Positions 34,216 through 47,272 of a stretch of DNA of 64,000 nt are shown here, one piece after another. The position numbers and the translations under genes were made by a program. The notes under the pieces were generated by a model. The model searched no databases. It had not been told where the DNA came from and saw nothing but the letters and a program-made list of their open reading frames with translations. Position 1 is the first letter of the stretch. The number at the start of each line of letters is the position of its first letter. Origin of the DNA: Turritopsis dohrnii (lineage: Eukaryota; Cnidaria; Hydrozoa; Anthoathecata; Oceaniidae); NCBI GenBank assembly GCA_027922465.2, contig BQMF02000032.1, positions 620,001 through 684,000 on the forward strand, read 5' to 3'.

Positions 34216-35382
34216 CTAAGAGAGAGACATGAGCTTCTCATAAAGTGATAGCGCATCTTCCCATGTCTTAGGCTTCGGAATATTCAGCGTAACCATTACA
34301 TACTCGAAATATTCGGTGTACTCGTTTGAGTAGTCTCTCACTACAACATGCTGTGCTATGTCGTCTTGCATAGCAGCGGTAACAGGCTGCATGTAATATC
34401 TACTTCCGTGCTGCTCAAGAATAAAATACAATGAATCAGGTCTTCCGCTTACTGTCTGATACTTAGATTTCCTGATGTTATGTGTGTTCCAGTGGACCTT
34501 AATCATGTCAAGGTCTTCTTGAAGTAACCCAGAAAATGAAAACCACAACGCTTCCATGCTCATCTCCGATGACGTATCGATGGTTCGATTTGAACATAGA
34601 TCCTTCAAAAAATTCCGCCACGAATTTGAACGTTGCTTACTGAACTGCGACCACCAACTTTCAATCCGCTGATTTCTTGGCGATGGAACGTAGCAATGAG
34701 CATCAGGATCATCTCTTAAATAACTTTGTATAGAAGCCGACAAGCCATTTTCAGTGCCAAGATCTGTGATGAGTTCCACAGGACAACCACCCAGCGTGCT
34801 AACTGCATCGAGGTAAAAACTAGCAATATTATCCGGTGCGTTATTGGAGCGAGTAAGTTGAAGCCATAGTATTCGTCTACTGTAACCATCTATAGCACCG
34901 TGTATGAGAAATCCCCAGGGCTTCAACTTATCATATCCGTCGATATGCCAAGCGAAGTTAGGCCCAGGGTTTTCATACCTTCTTCTGTGTAGCCTGTGTT
35001 TCCTTCGATTTTCTGTGCTTTCTGGATCCAAATCTTTCAGGATTGTCTGTACAATAATTCTTGGAACCCTTAAACCTTCCAGTTGCAAAGAATGCCACAC
35101 AGTTCGATATCCAGCAGTCGAACCTGGACCATTGATCAATGCCCTTATCGTTTGGTTTACTGCATCGTGTGTTGCATCCAACTCAAAGAAAGTGTCACGG
35201 TGTCGTCTTTTCAAACCGTACTTGCTTAATCGTCGCAGTAGCGTTTGATAGCTGACATCAACACCATGGTACTTCTTGAGAAATACTAAAATTTCTTCAT
35301 AACTGAAGCCTCTGTCAAAGTAGTACTTTATTACTTCCTCTTCGTTGACAATGTCATCAGGTTCAGAGTCTGAGGATGCCAT
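34216..35382 (-). CDS. DDE integrase-like transposase of the IS3EU-like element
   Basis: A 388-aa protein that would cut and rejoin the ends of the surrounding transposon. Residues ~12-60 form helix-turn-helix-like segments (EEVIKYYFDRGFSYEEI, then SYQTLLRRLSKYGL). The rve-type catalytic core follows: WHIDGYDKLKPWGF (D148), IDGYSRRILW, ITDLGTENG (D207) and RNQRIESWW (E241). The D207-E241 spacing is 33 residues between, as in DD34/35E enzymes. The C-terminal third carries a domain ending near WEDALSLYEKL. The frame is open from the first ATG (35380-35382) to the stop, without introns. It is transcribed away from the right TIR, ~250 bp inside it. This protein type is widespread in cnidarians and fishes. 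It looks functional, so the element may be recently active. Confidence 0.88.
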   Translation of the reverse strand: MASSDSEPDDIVNEEEVIKYYFDRGFSYEEILVFLKKYHGVDVSYQTLLRRLSKYGLKRRHRDTFFELDATHDAVNQTIRALINGPGSTAGYRTVWHSLQLEGLRVPRIIVQTILKDLDPESTENRRKHRLHRRRYENPGPNFAWHIDGYDKLKPWGFLIHGAIDGYSRRILWLQLTRSNNAPDNIASFYLDAVSTLGGCPVELITDLGTENGLSASIQSYLRDDPDAHCYVPSPRNQRIESWWSQFSKQRSNSWRNFLKDLCSNRTIDTSSEMSMEALWFSFSGLLQEDLDMIKVHWNTHNIRKSKYQTVSGRPDSLYFILEQHGSRYYMQPVTAAMQDDIAQHVVVRDYSNEYTEYFEYVMVTLNIPKPKTWEDALSLYEKLMSLS

Positions 35383-36044
35383 AACCGAACCTGCCTACTT
35401 ACATATTGCCCTGCTCAGAATGCAGAAGAATCGAACATTCATTTTTTTTGGGTTTTTTTTATTCTTTGTATCTGATTCTTATAATTGCTAACTGAACTTT
35501 TTCTTTTGGCGTGAATAATTTGTTCTATTTGGCGTGACATTTTCTTTTGGCGTGAGTATGTTGTTCTATTTGGCGTGACTTTTTCTTTTGGCGTGGCTTT
35601 TTTTTTTGGCGTGGCAGTTGTGGGCCACCGTACCATCCCTATTCTACAAGATCATCTCCAGATTCACAATATAGTTCATCCAGGGTTTCCAGTTCGATTT
35701 CGATCTTGGTTACTGTGGCTCAATCACTATCGAACAGCAGGTTTTTGAGATGGTGAGAGACTTCGCCTTGAAAACTAGCTGGAGAATTAAAAGAATTTTC
35801 CGTGAGTCGCTATTTTGTTGGAATTAAGCGAGAAAAAACTTTCAAAATAGAAGTGGTATCCAAAGAAGGCTGATAAATCCTGTCTGAAAGATCGCGAATT
35901 TTGTGTCCAGTGTATGCCAAGAGAGAAACTTTTGAAAAAATCGAGAAATTCACAAAACGTGATCCATTTAAGGTAAACAACGTAAAGAAATTACGATAAA
36001 ACAGATTACTTGTTTGTATAATTAACGATACTTCCTTTGCGATG

Positions 36045-36185
36045 AGGAAGTACTTATTTCCTGAAGGAGTACTTACTTACTAGGAAAAAAAATTACTCCC
36101 AGGAGTACTTTTTTCCTGGGAAATAATGACTGTGGAGTAATTATTTCCCAGTAAATAAGTACTGGGGAGTACTTTTTTTAAGGGA
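36045..36185. repeat. Palindromic AGTACTT/CCCAGGAG repeat
   Basis: Several inverted copies of GGGGAGTACTTTTTT and TTACTCCCAGGAGTAC lie within 140 bp, able to fold into multiple hairpins. No gene or defined TIR. Confidence 0.55.
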
Positions 36186-36189
36186 GTAG

Positions 36190-37350
36190 TTATCTACGGT
36201 GACACCGGTCTTGAACGTTCAAAAACAATCAGTGCCTTTGAAGTAATTGAACTGAAGCCGTAAATTGAACTTTTACACTGTTTCTATGTAACTATGGCAA
36301 CTGATTTTAACATTTGAACTGTCGCATTTTTCTCTAAATAAATACCCGGATGATGTTTAATGGCTAGTAGAAATCATTCCTCATCTTTTGTTGTCAAACA
36401 CTCCTGGTTATCATTCTTGTAAGAGTTTTCACGGAAAAGTTTTATTGTCTAAAGTAGTTAGTTAAATCATTGTATTTACATATAAGATCATGTTGGAATC
36501 TCATGTACTTGAGATTTTTGCACCCTGAATTTTCACGTCCGATCTGAATATCATAAAGGTTTGACCATGGTTTGTGCAGCGACATCCAAAGCATATCACT
36601 AGGTGCAGTTTTTTGGTTTCATCACATTTCGTCGATAACATAACAAGGGAGATAATAAATCAGTTTCAATTTTTAACTAAGTTGTTCAAAATGAATGAAA
36701 AAATGTGCAATTGAGTTCGAATGGGAAAGGTAACCCCCCTTTATTGATCAATATTATTTGATGCACAATCTTCCAAGCATACAAACATGGAAGTGATTTC
36801 CGTTTATTCAATTTTATCAAAAACACCAAAATGTAGCTTAGAAAGGTGTCTTAACGAAAGGAAAGCCCGAGGTGTCAAACCTTCAACTATATTACTATAA
36901 ACTGCATAAATACATTTAGTAAAAAAATTCCAAATTCCCATTTAAAACCTATTTTACAAAAAATCCGTTAAAAACATGCTACAGAACTAGTTAGGTAAAA
37001 AGCATAAAATCCTTAGAACAGTTTTGTCTGGTTCGGCTTAATATCCACCAAATAATGACAATCTACTACCAAAACATTTTATTCAAATACAACAATCTGT
37101 AGAACTGTGCGTATTTTCAAAATATTTCCCTTTCCACATCTCCCTCATTCGTGTCTTTCATTAAAAAAAACCTGATGAAATGTGAATTGCGAAAATTAAT
37201 TCCGTTAATTTCGTCCGTGTTGTCTGCATAAATATTATTTCCTACCCTTTGCACTGTGAGGAGATGATCTAAAGCAAGCATTTCAAACAATTTCGAAGTA
37301 CCGCTATGGATGCCAACAAAGCCCATGACATGAAAGAAAAAACTGAAGAC
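36190..37350. other. Gene-free stretch and 3' flank of the vinculin-like gene
   Basis: AT-rich, with only short ORFs of no recognisable kind. It probably includes the 3'UTR of the minus-strand gene that ends at 37357. Confidence 0.4.
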
Positions 37351-37356
37351 AAAGAG

Positions 37357-40300
37357 TCACTCATATACTATATCTGCTAGTGATGGGACAGTATTGTTTC
37401 TTGATAAACGTAAGCCAAGCTCATCTCTTGGTGATGACATCGCATTCATAGCACGTTTCATTCGTATATTGCGTTTCCATTGAAATCCCAACTCGCAGCT
37501 GTCGTCAGCAAGGTTCATGAACGTTTCGTTCGGTATCTAAACATGATTTTTAAACAACGTATGTTGAACAATTATTCTATGTTAGGAAGAATTACTCCAT
37601 CAACTATGTTAATACATCTGACGAATTATGGACCAAGCCAAACTTACTAACCATAACACAAGCAGCTTCAGCTGTCTTTAAAGTTGCAATAACTGCTTTC
37701 ATCAAATTGTCAGCGTTAGCCACTAACTGCAAGTCCGCCTGTATCAAAGAAGAGGAAACAATAAACACCTATCGCTATAGCAAGTAGACTTGTATGATGG
37801 TGCCTTCAAAACGCACTGTCAGAATCTATTCTCCTAGCAGATACCAACAACAAAATACTTACAGTTGGATCGTCGTTTGTTACAGATTTAACGGATGCAA
37901 CTATACGTAATTGAGTGCTGATCGTCGGCACAAGTTCAATGTAATGCAGCAGATCGTTTCGACATCTAACAACAAAAACACCAGTTCGAGTTGGGTTGGT
38001 TGGGCCATGCATGGTAAGCAATGATTGATGGAACACAGCAACAAATAATGGGCACACTTACCGTATATCTGTGCAATGTTCAGCAATAATAGCAGCAAAC
38101 TTAGCAACTGTTTTGGCGTTAGCAGCAATTGCTTTTGCGGTCATGACCAAATCCTCTTTAGACTAAAACCGATTACACGCATCAATAGATTACACACATC
38201 AATAGATTACACGCATCAACAGAGGTAATAAAATGCAGGAAAGCTGTTATATTACAAAACAACAACAATAACAGATCAGTTACTCGAAGTGTGCCTCTTC
38301 CACACGAGAATTCTGCCATTTCAAACATCTGGTTCGCCATTAATTTGACAGCTTTGATGATTGAATTGTTCTCTTCTTCCCACTTGTCGGCTTCTCGCTG
38401 GAGAACTTTAGCTGCAGCCTGAAACAAACATGTTCGTAGCTGACACACCAACTTATGAAATGCGTAACTGGCACAACTTTTGCAGACATCGTATCTTTTT
38501 TAGTTCAACTCTTCAAGAAGACAGTTGATTATACTCACAGCGATTGATTTCGTGACAGGTTGATTGATGACACCAGCACTGCTGGAGGCATTTAGTTTCC
38601 AGTTTTTCGGTTTTGGAGAAACTGGAGGTTTTGTACGCTGGTTGTCAACTTCGATAGAACCATTCTTCTGAGCAAAATAAAAAAAGTTAATCCTTTTTTA
38701 ACAGTTATAACACTACGTTACCGGTTACGTCATATGACAAAGACAGGAGAACGGTTCTTACTTGAGCTTGCGTCATGGCTTTATATGCTCTCTCGTGTGT
38801 TTCAGTGTCAACAATTTCATGGACTGATGCTTCGTTCATATTCTACAGAACGAGATAGATTGAAGTCAAATACAGACGACTTTAGGTAGGAGTAGTAGCT
38901 GTTGAATGCTGCAGAAGTCCGCAGAAGTCCACGCTTAATGAAAAACCACCTACAACGTCATAATATTTCACCTCTGAACTTTCCGAATAATCAGCCCAAG
39001 TACTGTACACGCTGTCAAATTCTGAGCCATCAACGTCATGAGCAGTTATGGCGGATGAAGTGGAGAAAGTTCTGGATGGATTACATGAAGGGTAACCGGT
39101 GGAAACCTGTTCATTCATCACAGCAGAAAACTCCCCAGGGCTACTGACATCTTCAGCCGCCATGAAATGCCGCATCATAGCTGTGAACATTAGAGAGATG
39201 AAAAGAAATATGTCAGAAGTACCACATTAAGTAGAGATGGGAGTGGGGTGGAACGCAGGGGAGTGTGTTATTGTTGATTACAGACAATCAGTCACTATTT
39301 ACTAGAAATAATTGCTGAAGATGAGAAAGTAAAAAATCTTTCAGATTTGATTAGAATCCCATACTTTGAAGCAGTCACTATGAAATCCCCATGCAAGCAT
39401 ATTTGAAGTAAATATATTCACAGAAGAGTGTCTTAATGAAAAAACAGAGAGATTGAGAAATTTCTGACCAGATATTGCTGTGTAGCGTACTTCAGGTAAA
39501 AGTCGCAGCAAATACAGCAGATAGTTGGAAGATGACAACCACTGAAGTCGAAGCAGATGGATACTCATTCTGATTGGAGTAATTTTCTGTCGTTCTAAAA
39601 CCAAAGATCAAAGCATTACTTCGTTTTATGCTGTATGGCTTCCAAATTCTAATTTCATTCTTCAAGCTATCTATAATACATTTGAATAGAATGGATAGTT
39701 TGTAGTGATTAGCTCATTTCGTCCAACACAAAACTCGGTTGAGTTTTTGTAACAGTTTTTCCTCTTAGTGATGTATATTAAACAATGACAACATTTCGTT
39801 AACTAAAGCACATGTTCTTAAAAGTCAGACTTTTAAGCTTACCTTTTATACCACGAACTGCAAGAACTAGATTGTCCGATATTTCATTGAGATCATCCAT
39901 GGTCTCAACAGCTTTGTGGACATCAGCCCTGCATGTGCTTTTATCTACAGCTAAACAAGTATGTGTGTGAATACGTTCCATTTTCTTTGAGAATATCTCT
40001 TCATATGGTTCTGAAAGATCCTGTTCACTTCGAACTGATGGTTTGATCAAGGCATCAACAGGAGAGGCCAAATAGCAAGTCGCTTTCTCTACTAATCTTA
40101 ACAACTGGTAGGCCTGTAAAACGAATTGCAGACAGTTTAGCACAAAAAGGTGAATTTTTCTCTGATTTTCTGAATTAAATCATTCGTTCATTTACCTGCC
40201 ATTAATACTAGTTAAGAATTATTTTTCTTGTTTGTTTTTATAAAGAAAAGTAAAATCCGACCTGAAGTCAACTTTAAATATTATAAAACTTTCCAGATTT

Positions 40301-43300
40301 TTGTCTTATGCTTAGCAATCAACTCAATTTTATAAAAAAACATAAATTGCTGGAAAAATGTTGCAGTAAAAATATACATCAATAGTTTGTTGGTGAGTTC
40401 AGGTAAGAAAATTCAGGCTCAGACTGTCCTCAAATTTTTCAATACAATGATTTGAGACTCAGCTTGTTCTTATATTGCTGTTGTTTACGTAAGACTTGTG
40501 TTCTTATAAAGCGTTCTTATGAAATAAAGTGGGTAAGTAGACTAACTTCATACCTTAATCTTCCAATAACCATATTGAAGTGTTTTATAAACAACAAACA
40601 AAGGATGACCATCATGTTTATCATCTACAGCTGCACAATACACATCTTCTAACTCGTCCAATGCCACAATCAAAGTAGACTTTTGTTCGGATTCCTGACA
40701 ACTATAATAACAAATAACACAAAGATGATCAAAGCATAGCAGAAATATGTTTTCGACACTTACAAGCAAACTGATTGTTACAAAAGCAAGATGCTGTTCA
40801 TTGATTAAAATGTCTAGATATCCTTAGGGAGAGTAACAACATCAATTAAGAAGAAATTTACATGAATTAGAAATGTTGGATATTCAGAAAAAAAGGAAAA
40901 AATTTGATCTGATTGCCTGTAGTACACAACTTGGTAGTCGAACGAATCTCTTTTTACAAGATAAGGAGAAGCAAGATATGCAGCTATTACTAAGCAGACT
41001 CAACATAGCCTTTCATTATGGGGGTCCAAATAAAATGTTTAATAAAATGTGTAAGTTGGTCTCATGCCAGTCCTTTACTTGGGGTAAAATTCATATTGTT
41101 CCAAATGATGAATTTGAACAGCTGAAGAAATAATTTACCTCTGAATTGTTTGCTCAGCAACTCTTCTGGCAATATTGTGTTGCTGTCTCAACAAATTTTC
41201 TGAAACAATTTGAGGATAGGAGGAATCATCTGGAAGAGTGATAGCAGATAAATGATGGAAAAGTTGCTGCAGACAATTTGCCCATCGAAACAACCATAGA
41301 CCAAACAAAAGCCATTCATCAACTTTTATATCTTCAAGAAGATGAAGCTGAAGAAGAAACAACAAAAAATGAAAACAAAAGATTGCAAACTGAAGTGAGA
41401 TGCAACTTTTATTTAACGATGTTCAGAGATAGCATCATTAGTAATTGAATATATAAAATATAATATCAAAACTTGTTGGGATAAACCCATCAGCAGAGAA
41501 AGAAATATTACTTCAAGAAAGTCAATGAAAAAATTCTATACCTTGGCCAACTGAACGACTCTATTTGAATAATCTTTTAGCTCGATCAGAAGGTTTTTGG
41601 ATTTCACTTGATGTGATTGTTTGTCTTCATCGAGGACATCATCTTCAGAAAGTTCCAAAAGGTTTGCCACCATACTTTGCACTTCACTTTCAATTTCTTT
41701 GAATTCTTTTATCTAATTGTTATAAACAGTTGGTGAATATTTTATTCAAGAGTGCTGTACCATATAGGAGTAAGTAATAATTATTAGTGAAGACACATAC
41801 AGAAAAGAAACTACATTAACTACCAAAAATTTTGGCGTTACAAAATTTGGAACAAAATCAATGCCCAAATTAAATTCACCCAATTCTTGATGTTGTATGC
41901 CCAATTTTTTTAACACCCAAATTTTTGCAATAGATTTTCATATTTTGTGTGAATTCATCTAAAAATCATATCATCTGAAAGTTAATGGAAAATGGCTTGT
42001 TTTGAGGAAGCCTTTCTCTCAGAGCTCCCAACGAAAGACCTGTTTTCTGACTTAGACTAACAAAATTTACTTTATATTTCTTTGATTTATACATTTTTAG
42101 TTTTTTTTAACACATCGTATTTCTTATGTTAACCATTTTGTTTTTAAACTGATTTGAAAAGTTATTTACCAAACAGAGACTATATTTCTATTGGTTTATT
42201 TTTTCTCCCTTTCACATTGGGTCTTAGATTAAAAACAGTAACTTGTGACTGACTTGAATGTGACTAACAAGTCAGAAACAAGTAATAAATTAAAATAATA
42301 TGTGTCATGTGTAATTGATTTGTGACAAAATAGCACTGAAAGTAACTTTTGCCCAAATTTCGATCCTCCCCTAAATTTTTAACGTCCAAAATCGTTAAAA
42401 CCTTGCCAACAAAATTCCACCCAAACTTAATCCAATCAAATTTGTCGAACTTAAGGTATGTTTTTCTATTTTTAAAATATATGAAAAGTTGACAAAATGA
42501 GTAATTAATTAATTAAAACTGTAGTTTTGCTGGAGTATTATTCACAGTAGATGAACTTTTAGTTCTGGTTAAAACATAGTCTCTTTTCTGTGTCTTCACT
42601 AATAATACTTTTATTTAAAATGGAAGATCACCAAGACTGCAATTACAACTAATACATGAACAATACTAATACATTTTCATTTCATTAATGAAGGAATAGA
42701 AAAATTACAAAGCAGACGGTCATTTTTCAGAAAGTCTGTGAACTTACTGAATTGTTTAACTGTGATGTTGATTGATTAGATTTGATTTTACTTGACTCAC
42801 TGTTAAACAGTTGACTAATGATAACAGTCCACGGTGAAAATTTTCTCCATAAATTATTTAGCAATTCCAACTGGATATCACTCCATTCCTGCACTAAATT
42901 ATCTAATGTGAAAAAATCATCTTTCGCAGGATAATCTTTGATGAAAACACTCCTAGCCTGACGAATTAATTGTCGAGTTGCACACGAAGATTCGTTTAAC
43001 ATTTTCTCTATACTCCTAAAGAAAAACAACTGATAATAAACATTGGAATGATTACACCAAAGCAATCAGTTATAACTCAGCATAAATCATAAAGTTCAGT
43101 AACATTGAGAAGACAGAACAGAAATGTTAACTTTAAAATAGGTGTTAGCATAACATACTCATCTTTGCCATAGCAATTTTTTATGTCAAGAACAATTTTC
43201 TTTACAGTATCTTGGTATTCAGAAATATCATTGAGTGATTTTTCAAACTCTGCAGCATTTGATGATGTAACCAGAGAGCAAAGTTGACAAGCTTTGGCAT

Positions 43301-45459
43301 AAAGTCTATGTTTATAAATTGGATTACCAACTAAATGGAAAAAAAACAAGATAAACATAACAGCAGACTTGACGAGAATCTGGCCAAAGTATGAGAGGAA
43401 TCAGTTACAACCAAAATCTTACTAAAAAAGCAAAGAAGAAGAAGCTATCATTTTAATGCCATACTTTCCAAAGTGCTTGCAGAGTCAGTTTTTTGAATGT
43501 TGCTCTCTAACTGATTAATTTTTGTATCTGGATGAAAGACCTCTTTCATTGTTGTTGCAGTATGCTTCAGGCAAGCATCACTATTGAATTCCTTCAGAGC
43601 AGCTATAGAAGAAGAAAAATATTAATAAACCAATCAAACCCGATACAGAAAAAAGAATAATCAATTCACAAACCTTTATTGGCTAATTGCATTTGTACAA
43701 AGTCTTTCATTTCATTAATTGTTCGTATTAAAACCTTTGCATGGTCCTTCAATTGTTTTTTCATTACAGTGCTACCCAAATCTTCAAGCAAATTTGTTGT
43801 GCTTACATCATATTCAATAATTGCTAAACAAAGTTCATTTTAATTGATTAGTAAATATTTCATAAGCACCAAAAAATTTTTCTAATAAATTTTGCTGGAA
43901 AGAAAGAATTCTATAATACGGATTCAAGCAAGTTTGATATTATTGCAGATAAAAATTTATCAAACTATTAATGAAAACATGAAAAAACCTTGGTTTAATC
44001 TTCTTTGTAGATTCCTCATGTGGCCTTTGTCTTTCTCAAATACAACAAGTTTTTGAACATTCTCCATGACAGCATATGCAGAAGACACAAGCTCACTATT
44101 TTCATCCAATAAATTAAGAGAAGCTGATTCTGTTGATAAATTTGATGAAGAACTGATGCCTTAAGTATAGAATTAAAAATTTTGTTTGAATTCTTGTTAT
44201 TTGATCAGGTTGAAGAATTTAGTTTTCCATTTAAAATATTACCATCACAGGAAACTGATTTCCGCGGAAATATTTGTTTCTTAAAATTTGGATTTTCCAT
44301 TTGTCCATAACAAGGAGTTCTTTCATCAGCAATTCTTGTTAATTGAAAGTCCTATGGAATAAGCTTGATCAAAGAACCAGAAACGTTGCTTTTCTATAAA
44401 GATGTTAACAACCATTGATTAAAGTAAAATCTTCATTATCGTTTTATGTTATATTGGTCTAATTAATTTTGATAATGCTACTAAATTTTAAAATCTAAAA
44501 AATTTATTTTACTTTTCTTAGAGTGAGTTTATTGTTCTAGGCAACAAACATAATTCAAAATGATAAATACTTTTATGGAAATATCAGATCAAAAAAAATT
44601 TACAACCAATTTTTATCATTCAACGATTTCTGTAAACAATCTAAAATCCCCTTGTTAATCAATTCAAAATGCAACTTCAAAAATGGAAACATACAAAGTA
44701 TAATGTGTCTTCTGAATTCATTAACGCTTCAACAGGATCTAACTTGCTGGCTTTTTCGAAGCTTTGTAGGATTATATTTATGCATGCCATTATATCAGAT
44801 CTGCATTTGTTAAATCTTTCCTATATAAGAGATGGCATGCATGTCATTGGAACGTTTTTAGGAATAAAACAATCCAAACTATTTATATAGAGTTTTGATG
44901 ACAAATGATAAAATATCTAATATCCCAATTTTCACAAAAAACAATAAAGCAAAAGAACTTACTGCTAAGAAACGGTCATAATCATAGCTTCTTCTACCAT
45001 ATTTCGCAAACTGAGGTGTTAAGATTTTGATTGTATGAACAGCATCCGATATATTTTTTCGGAGTTGTCCATCTTGAATAAGCTGTAAATTGTTAAGAAT
45101 TTAAATGTGAATTCTCTTTTTATGTTATATCCAAATAAAGAAACAAAAGATACCTTTTTATTTAAAACTGAGAGTTGACAGAATTCAACCAGACTCTTGA
45201 TACATTTCTACAACATAACATCAAAAGTTAATTATTGATGATCTTCACTTCATTTCACATTACTTTATATCAAACTTTAATAAAGTTTTACTGATATAGT
45301 TGAATGAGTCTGCAAAAAAGTTGAATAAAAAATTTAATTGAAAGCGCATACTTTCAACTCATCTGTTGATAATCGCTTAGATCCATTCTGTGGATGCTCT
45401 AGCTGACACTTGATGTCACCAACATAAGAGCGAAGGGTCTTATATATAGCATAGCTCAT
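37357..45459 (-). CDS. Vinculin-family protein, divergent head, conserved tail
   Basis: Actin-binding adhesion protein of the vinculin/alpha-catenin family. There are 22 exons on the minus strand: 45352-45459, 45154-45207, 44963-45082, 44243-44351, 43989-44159, 43674-43823, 43465-43602, 43159-43330, 42748-43015, 41542-41712, 41139-41347, 40554-40701, 39843-40113, 39469-39594, 38972-39180, 38762-38842, 38539-38667, 38284-38418, 38062-38162, 37863-37965, 37652-37738 and 37357-37536. Phases agree at every junction, giving 985 aa (vinculin ~1066). The C-terminal part has a proline-containing linker (PPVSPKPKNW), AGVINQP as before the vinculin tail, KWEEENNSIIKAVKLMANQM, EHCTDIRCRNDLL and VPTISTQLRI. 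The ~700-residue N-terminal part is helical but poorly conserved and lacks a recognisable vinculin D1 start, so more upstream exons are possible. VINQP and CTDxR favour vinculin over alpha-catenin or catulin. Confidence 0.85.
38170..38221. repeat. 17-bp tandem repeat (x3) in an intron
   Basis: Three units of GATTACACGCATCAATA with one or two changes, in the vinculin-like gene intron between exons 38284-38418 and 38062-38162. Confidence 0.8.
41813..42455. mobile_element. MITE-like repeat (copy 2) in a vinculin-like gene intron
   Basis: The left end ACATTAACTACCAAAAATTT and internal blocks such as CCCAATTCTTGATG, TTTGTGACAAAATAG and GTCCAAAATCGTTAAAACC match the copy at 4179-5100. The right end is worn. 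It lies in the intron between exons 42748-43015 and 41542-41712. Confidence 0.7.
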
Positions 45460-47020
45460 TTTTTTATGTCAGCATTTTTTTGACTAGACTAGATAGTTGC
45501 ATAATGAAGAAAAAACAAACTTATCGTTTGATAATAAATCATAGCAATCACTATCAAATATCTTCTGAATATCTGCTGAAAAAAATTTTCCACAAGTAAA
45601 ATTTGAATAAAACTGTAACTTTGGTAATCACATAATTATAAAAAATAGATAAAACATTTCTTCTAAGTGTAAATTATCACTCAAATTATTGCCCATGTCT
45701 ATCAGTAATCAATGACTTGATCATTAACCTGTCAAAATACAAAGAACACACACATTCATATGTCTTAGAAAGTTATCTATACTTACTGTGCACAAAAATT
45801 AACTGTCATTTAGCGTTTTGAGTACTAATCATTTTTGCATTTGTAACAAGCTGAGTGCCTAGTTTTTATATGGTTCCTTTTGTTTTCTTATGCTTGAGTG
45901 TCTGGCAATTGATTTACTCTTTTTTCACTTTTATAAAAGATAAAAGTGTTTGGATGATACACTATACCGGACATGACAAACTTTGTTGTAAAGTAGAGAG
46001 GTAGTAAAGCATAATACAAAAAACAGTATATCGTATAACAATATTATACGTATTCAAAAGTGTATAGACAAAGGAAATGAGATAAAAAATACACACTATC
46101 TTTTTATTTAAATGATAATAAATTGATAATTTAAATAATTAATAATTTATGTAAGTAGGTAGCTTGAAAAATCTGCAGTGACTTTTCCCGCTGCATTTGT
46201 TTTGCTGTGATTTCCAAGAAGTCAAAAGTAACGGTGATCGAAATTGCTTGATTTAAATGGACTCTCCTAAACTAGGGGGTGAAACTTATAAAATACAGAA
46301 AAAAGTATTTTGCACAAGATAGAAATAATACGATTTACTTCCATGAAAATATTTTTTTTTACTATACTGCTTTAAATATTAAATTAATTTAATCACTTTC
46401 AATAATCTAATGGCACTTTTTGATTTTTTTAATATATTTTTTTCCTCCTGTTGAATAGTGTTCACATTAATGGCCGACATCCCATGCTTCGCACATTATT
46501 GCTTTCTTCCAACAAGACATATACGTTTGTATTAGCTAAGTTTGAACTGAAGATCATGAATTTTGTCTCATATGAAGCATGTATTATAGAAAGGGGTTTC
46601 TAAACTATTTCAAAAGGTCTGTATTCTGTGTTTGTTATACATTATCTTAGAGGGTAGCTAGCAGTGCAGTTTCTTCTTCCCTTCTCTAACCACACACGTG
46701 TGTCTTTCTTTAAGGAGGTCGCATGAAGGAAAAACCTAGGGCCAGATAACGATTTAGGCAAAATTGCAAAAAAGGATCTTAATATATTTTATTTTACTAG
46801 AGCTTAGAACTCTTTCTCAGGGAATGTAGATTCCATTTGTTGTAGCTCTATTGTATTTGGCATATTTGTTTTGCTGTGATTTCTAAGAAGTCAAAAGTAA
46901 CGGTGAAATTTAACTGTGAAAGTAACTGTGAAATTTTGAAAAAAGGTCCATTCATCTTTTGTCTGTCAGATAACGAAGTGCTCAAACTAATTGATGCATA
47001 TCATCTCAAGTTATTGCTTC
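45460..47020. other. Gene-free stretch upstream of the vinculin-like gene
   Basis: No ORF with family resemblance. It contains a ~43-bp direct repeat (TTTGTTTTGCTGTGATTTC… at ~46199 and ~46868). The promoter of the minus-strand gene should lie in its left part, but no element could be assigned. Confidence 0.4.
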
Positions 47021-47272
47021 TCACAAAGTACACCTGAAATTTATCGTGCTGGGGTGACTTGAAACAGTGATGTTTGCACAAAAATGTTGTTTTGAGTGCC
47101 AAAACAGAAAGCGTGTGATCTATATACCATTACTTGTGTATAAAATATAAATTAAAAGAATTTGTTAATGTCAGTTTCATTTTTATTAAGTGATGGAGAG
47201 TGTTAGTAAATTTTGAAAACTCAATTTCAGAATGGTAAAAGAATAAGTTAAAAACTTATTACTTAAAAAATA

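Larger units (their letters stand above)
32413..35632. mobile_element. Complete IS3EU-like DNA transposon, 6-bp TSD
   Basis: TIRs beginning TACGGTGGCCCACAACTGCC are inverted at both ends and flanked by a perfect 6-bp duplication CCATCC (32407-32412, 35633-35638). The subterminal zones carry repeated CACGCCAAAAGAAAA and CACGCCAAATAGAACAA units, 32430-32560 and 35505-35610. It encodes one intact transposase on the minus strand (34216-35382) and contains a truncated LINE (~32605-33747). A 6-bp duplication with an rve-like DDE protein fits IS3EU; Ginger-type elements duplicate 4 bp. The class name is inference. Confidence 0.85.
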
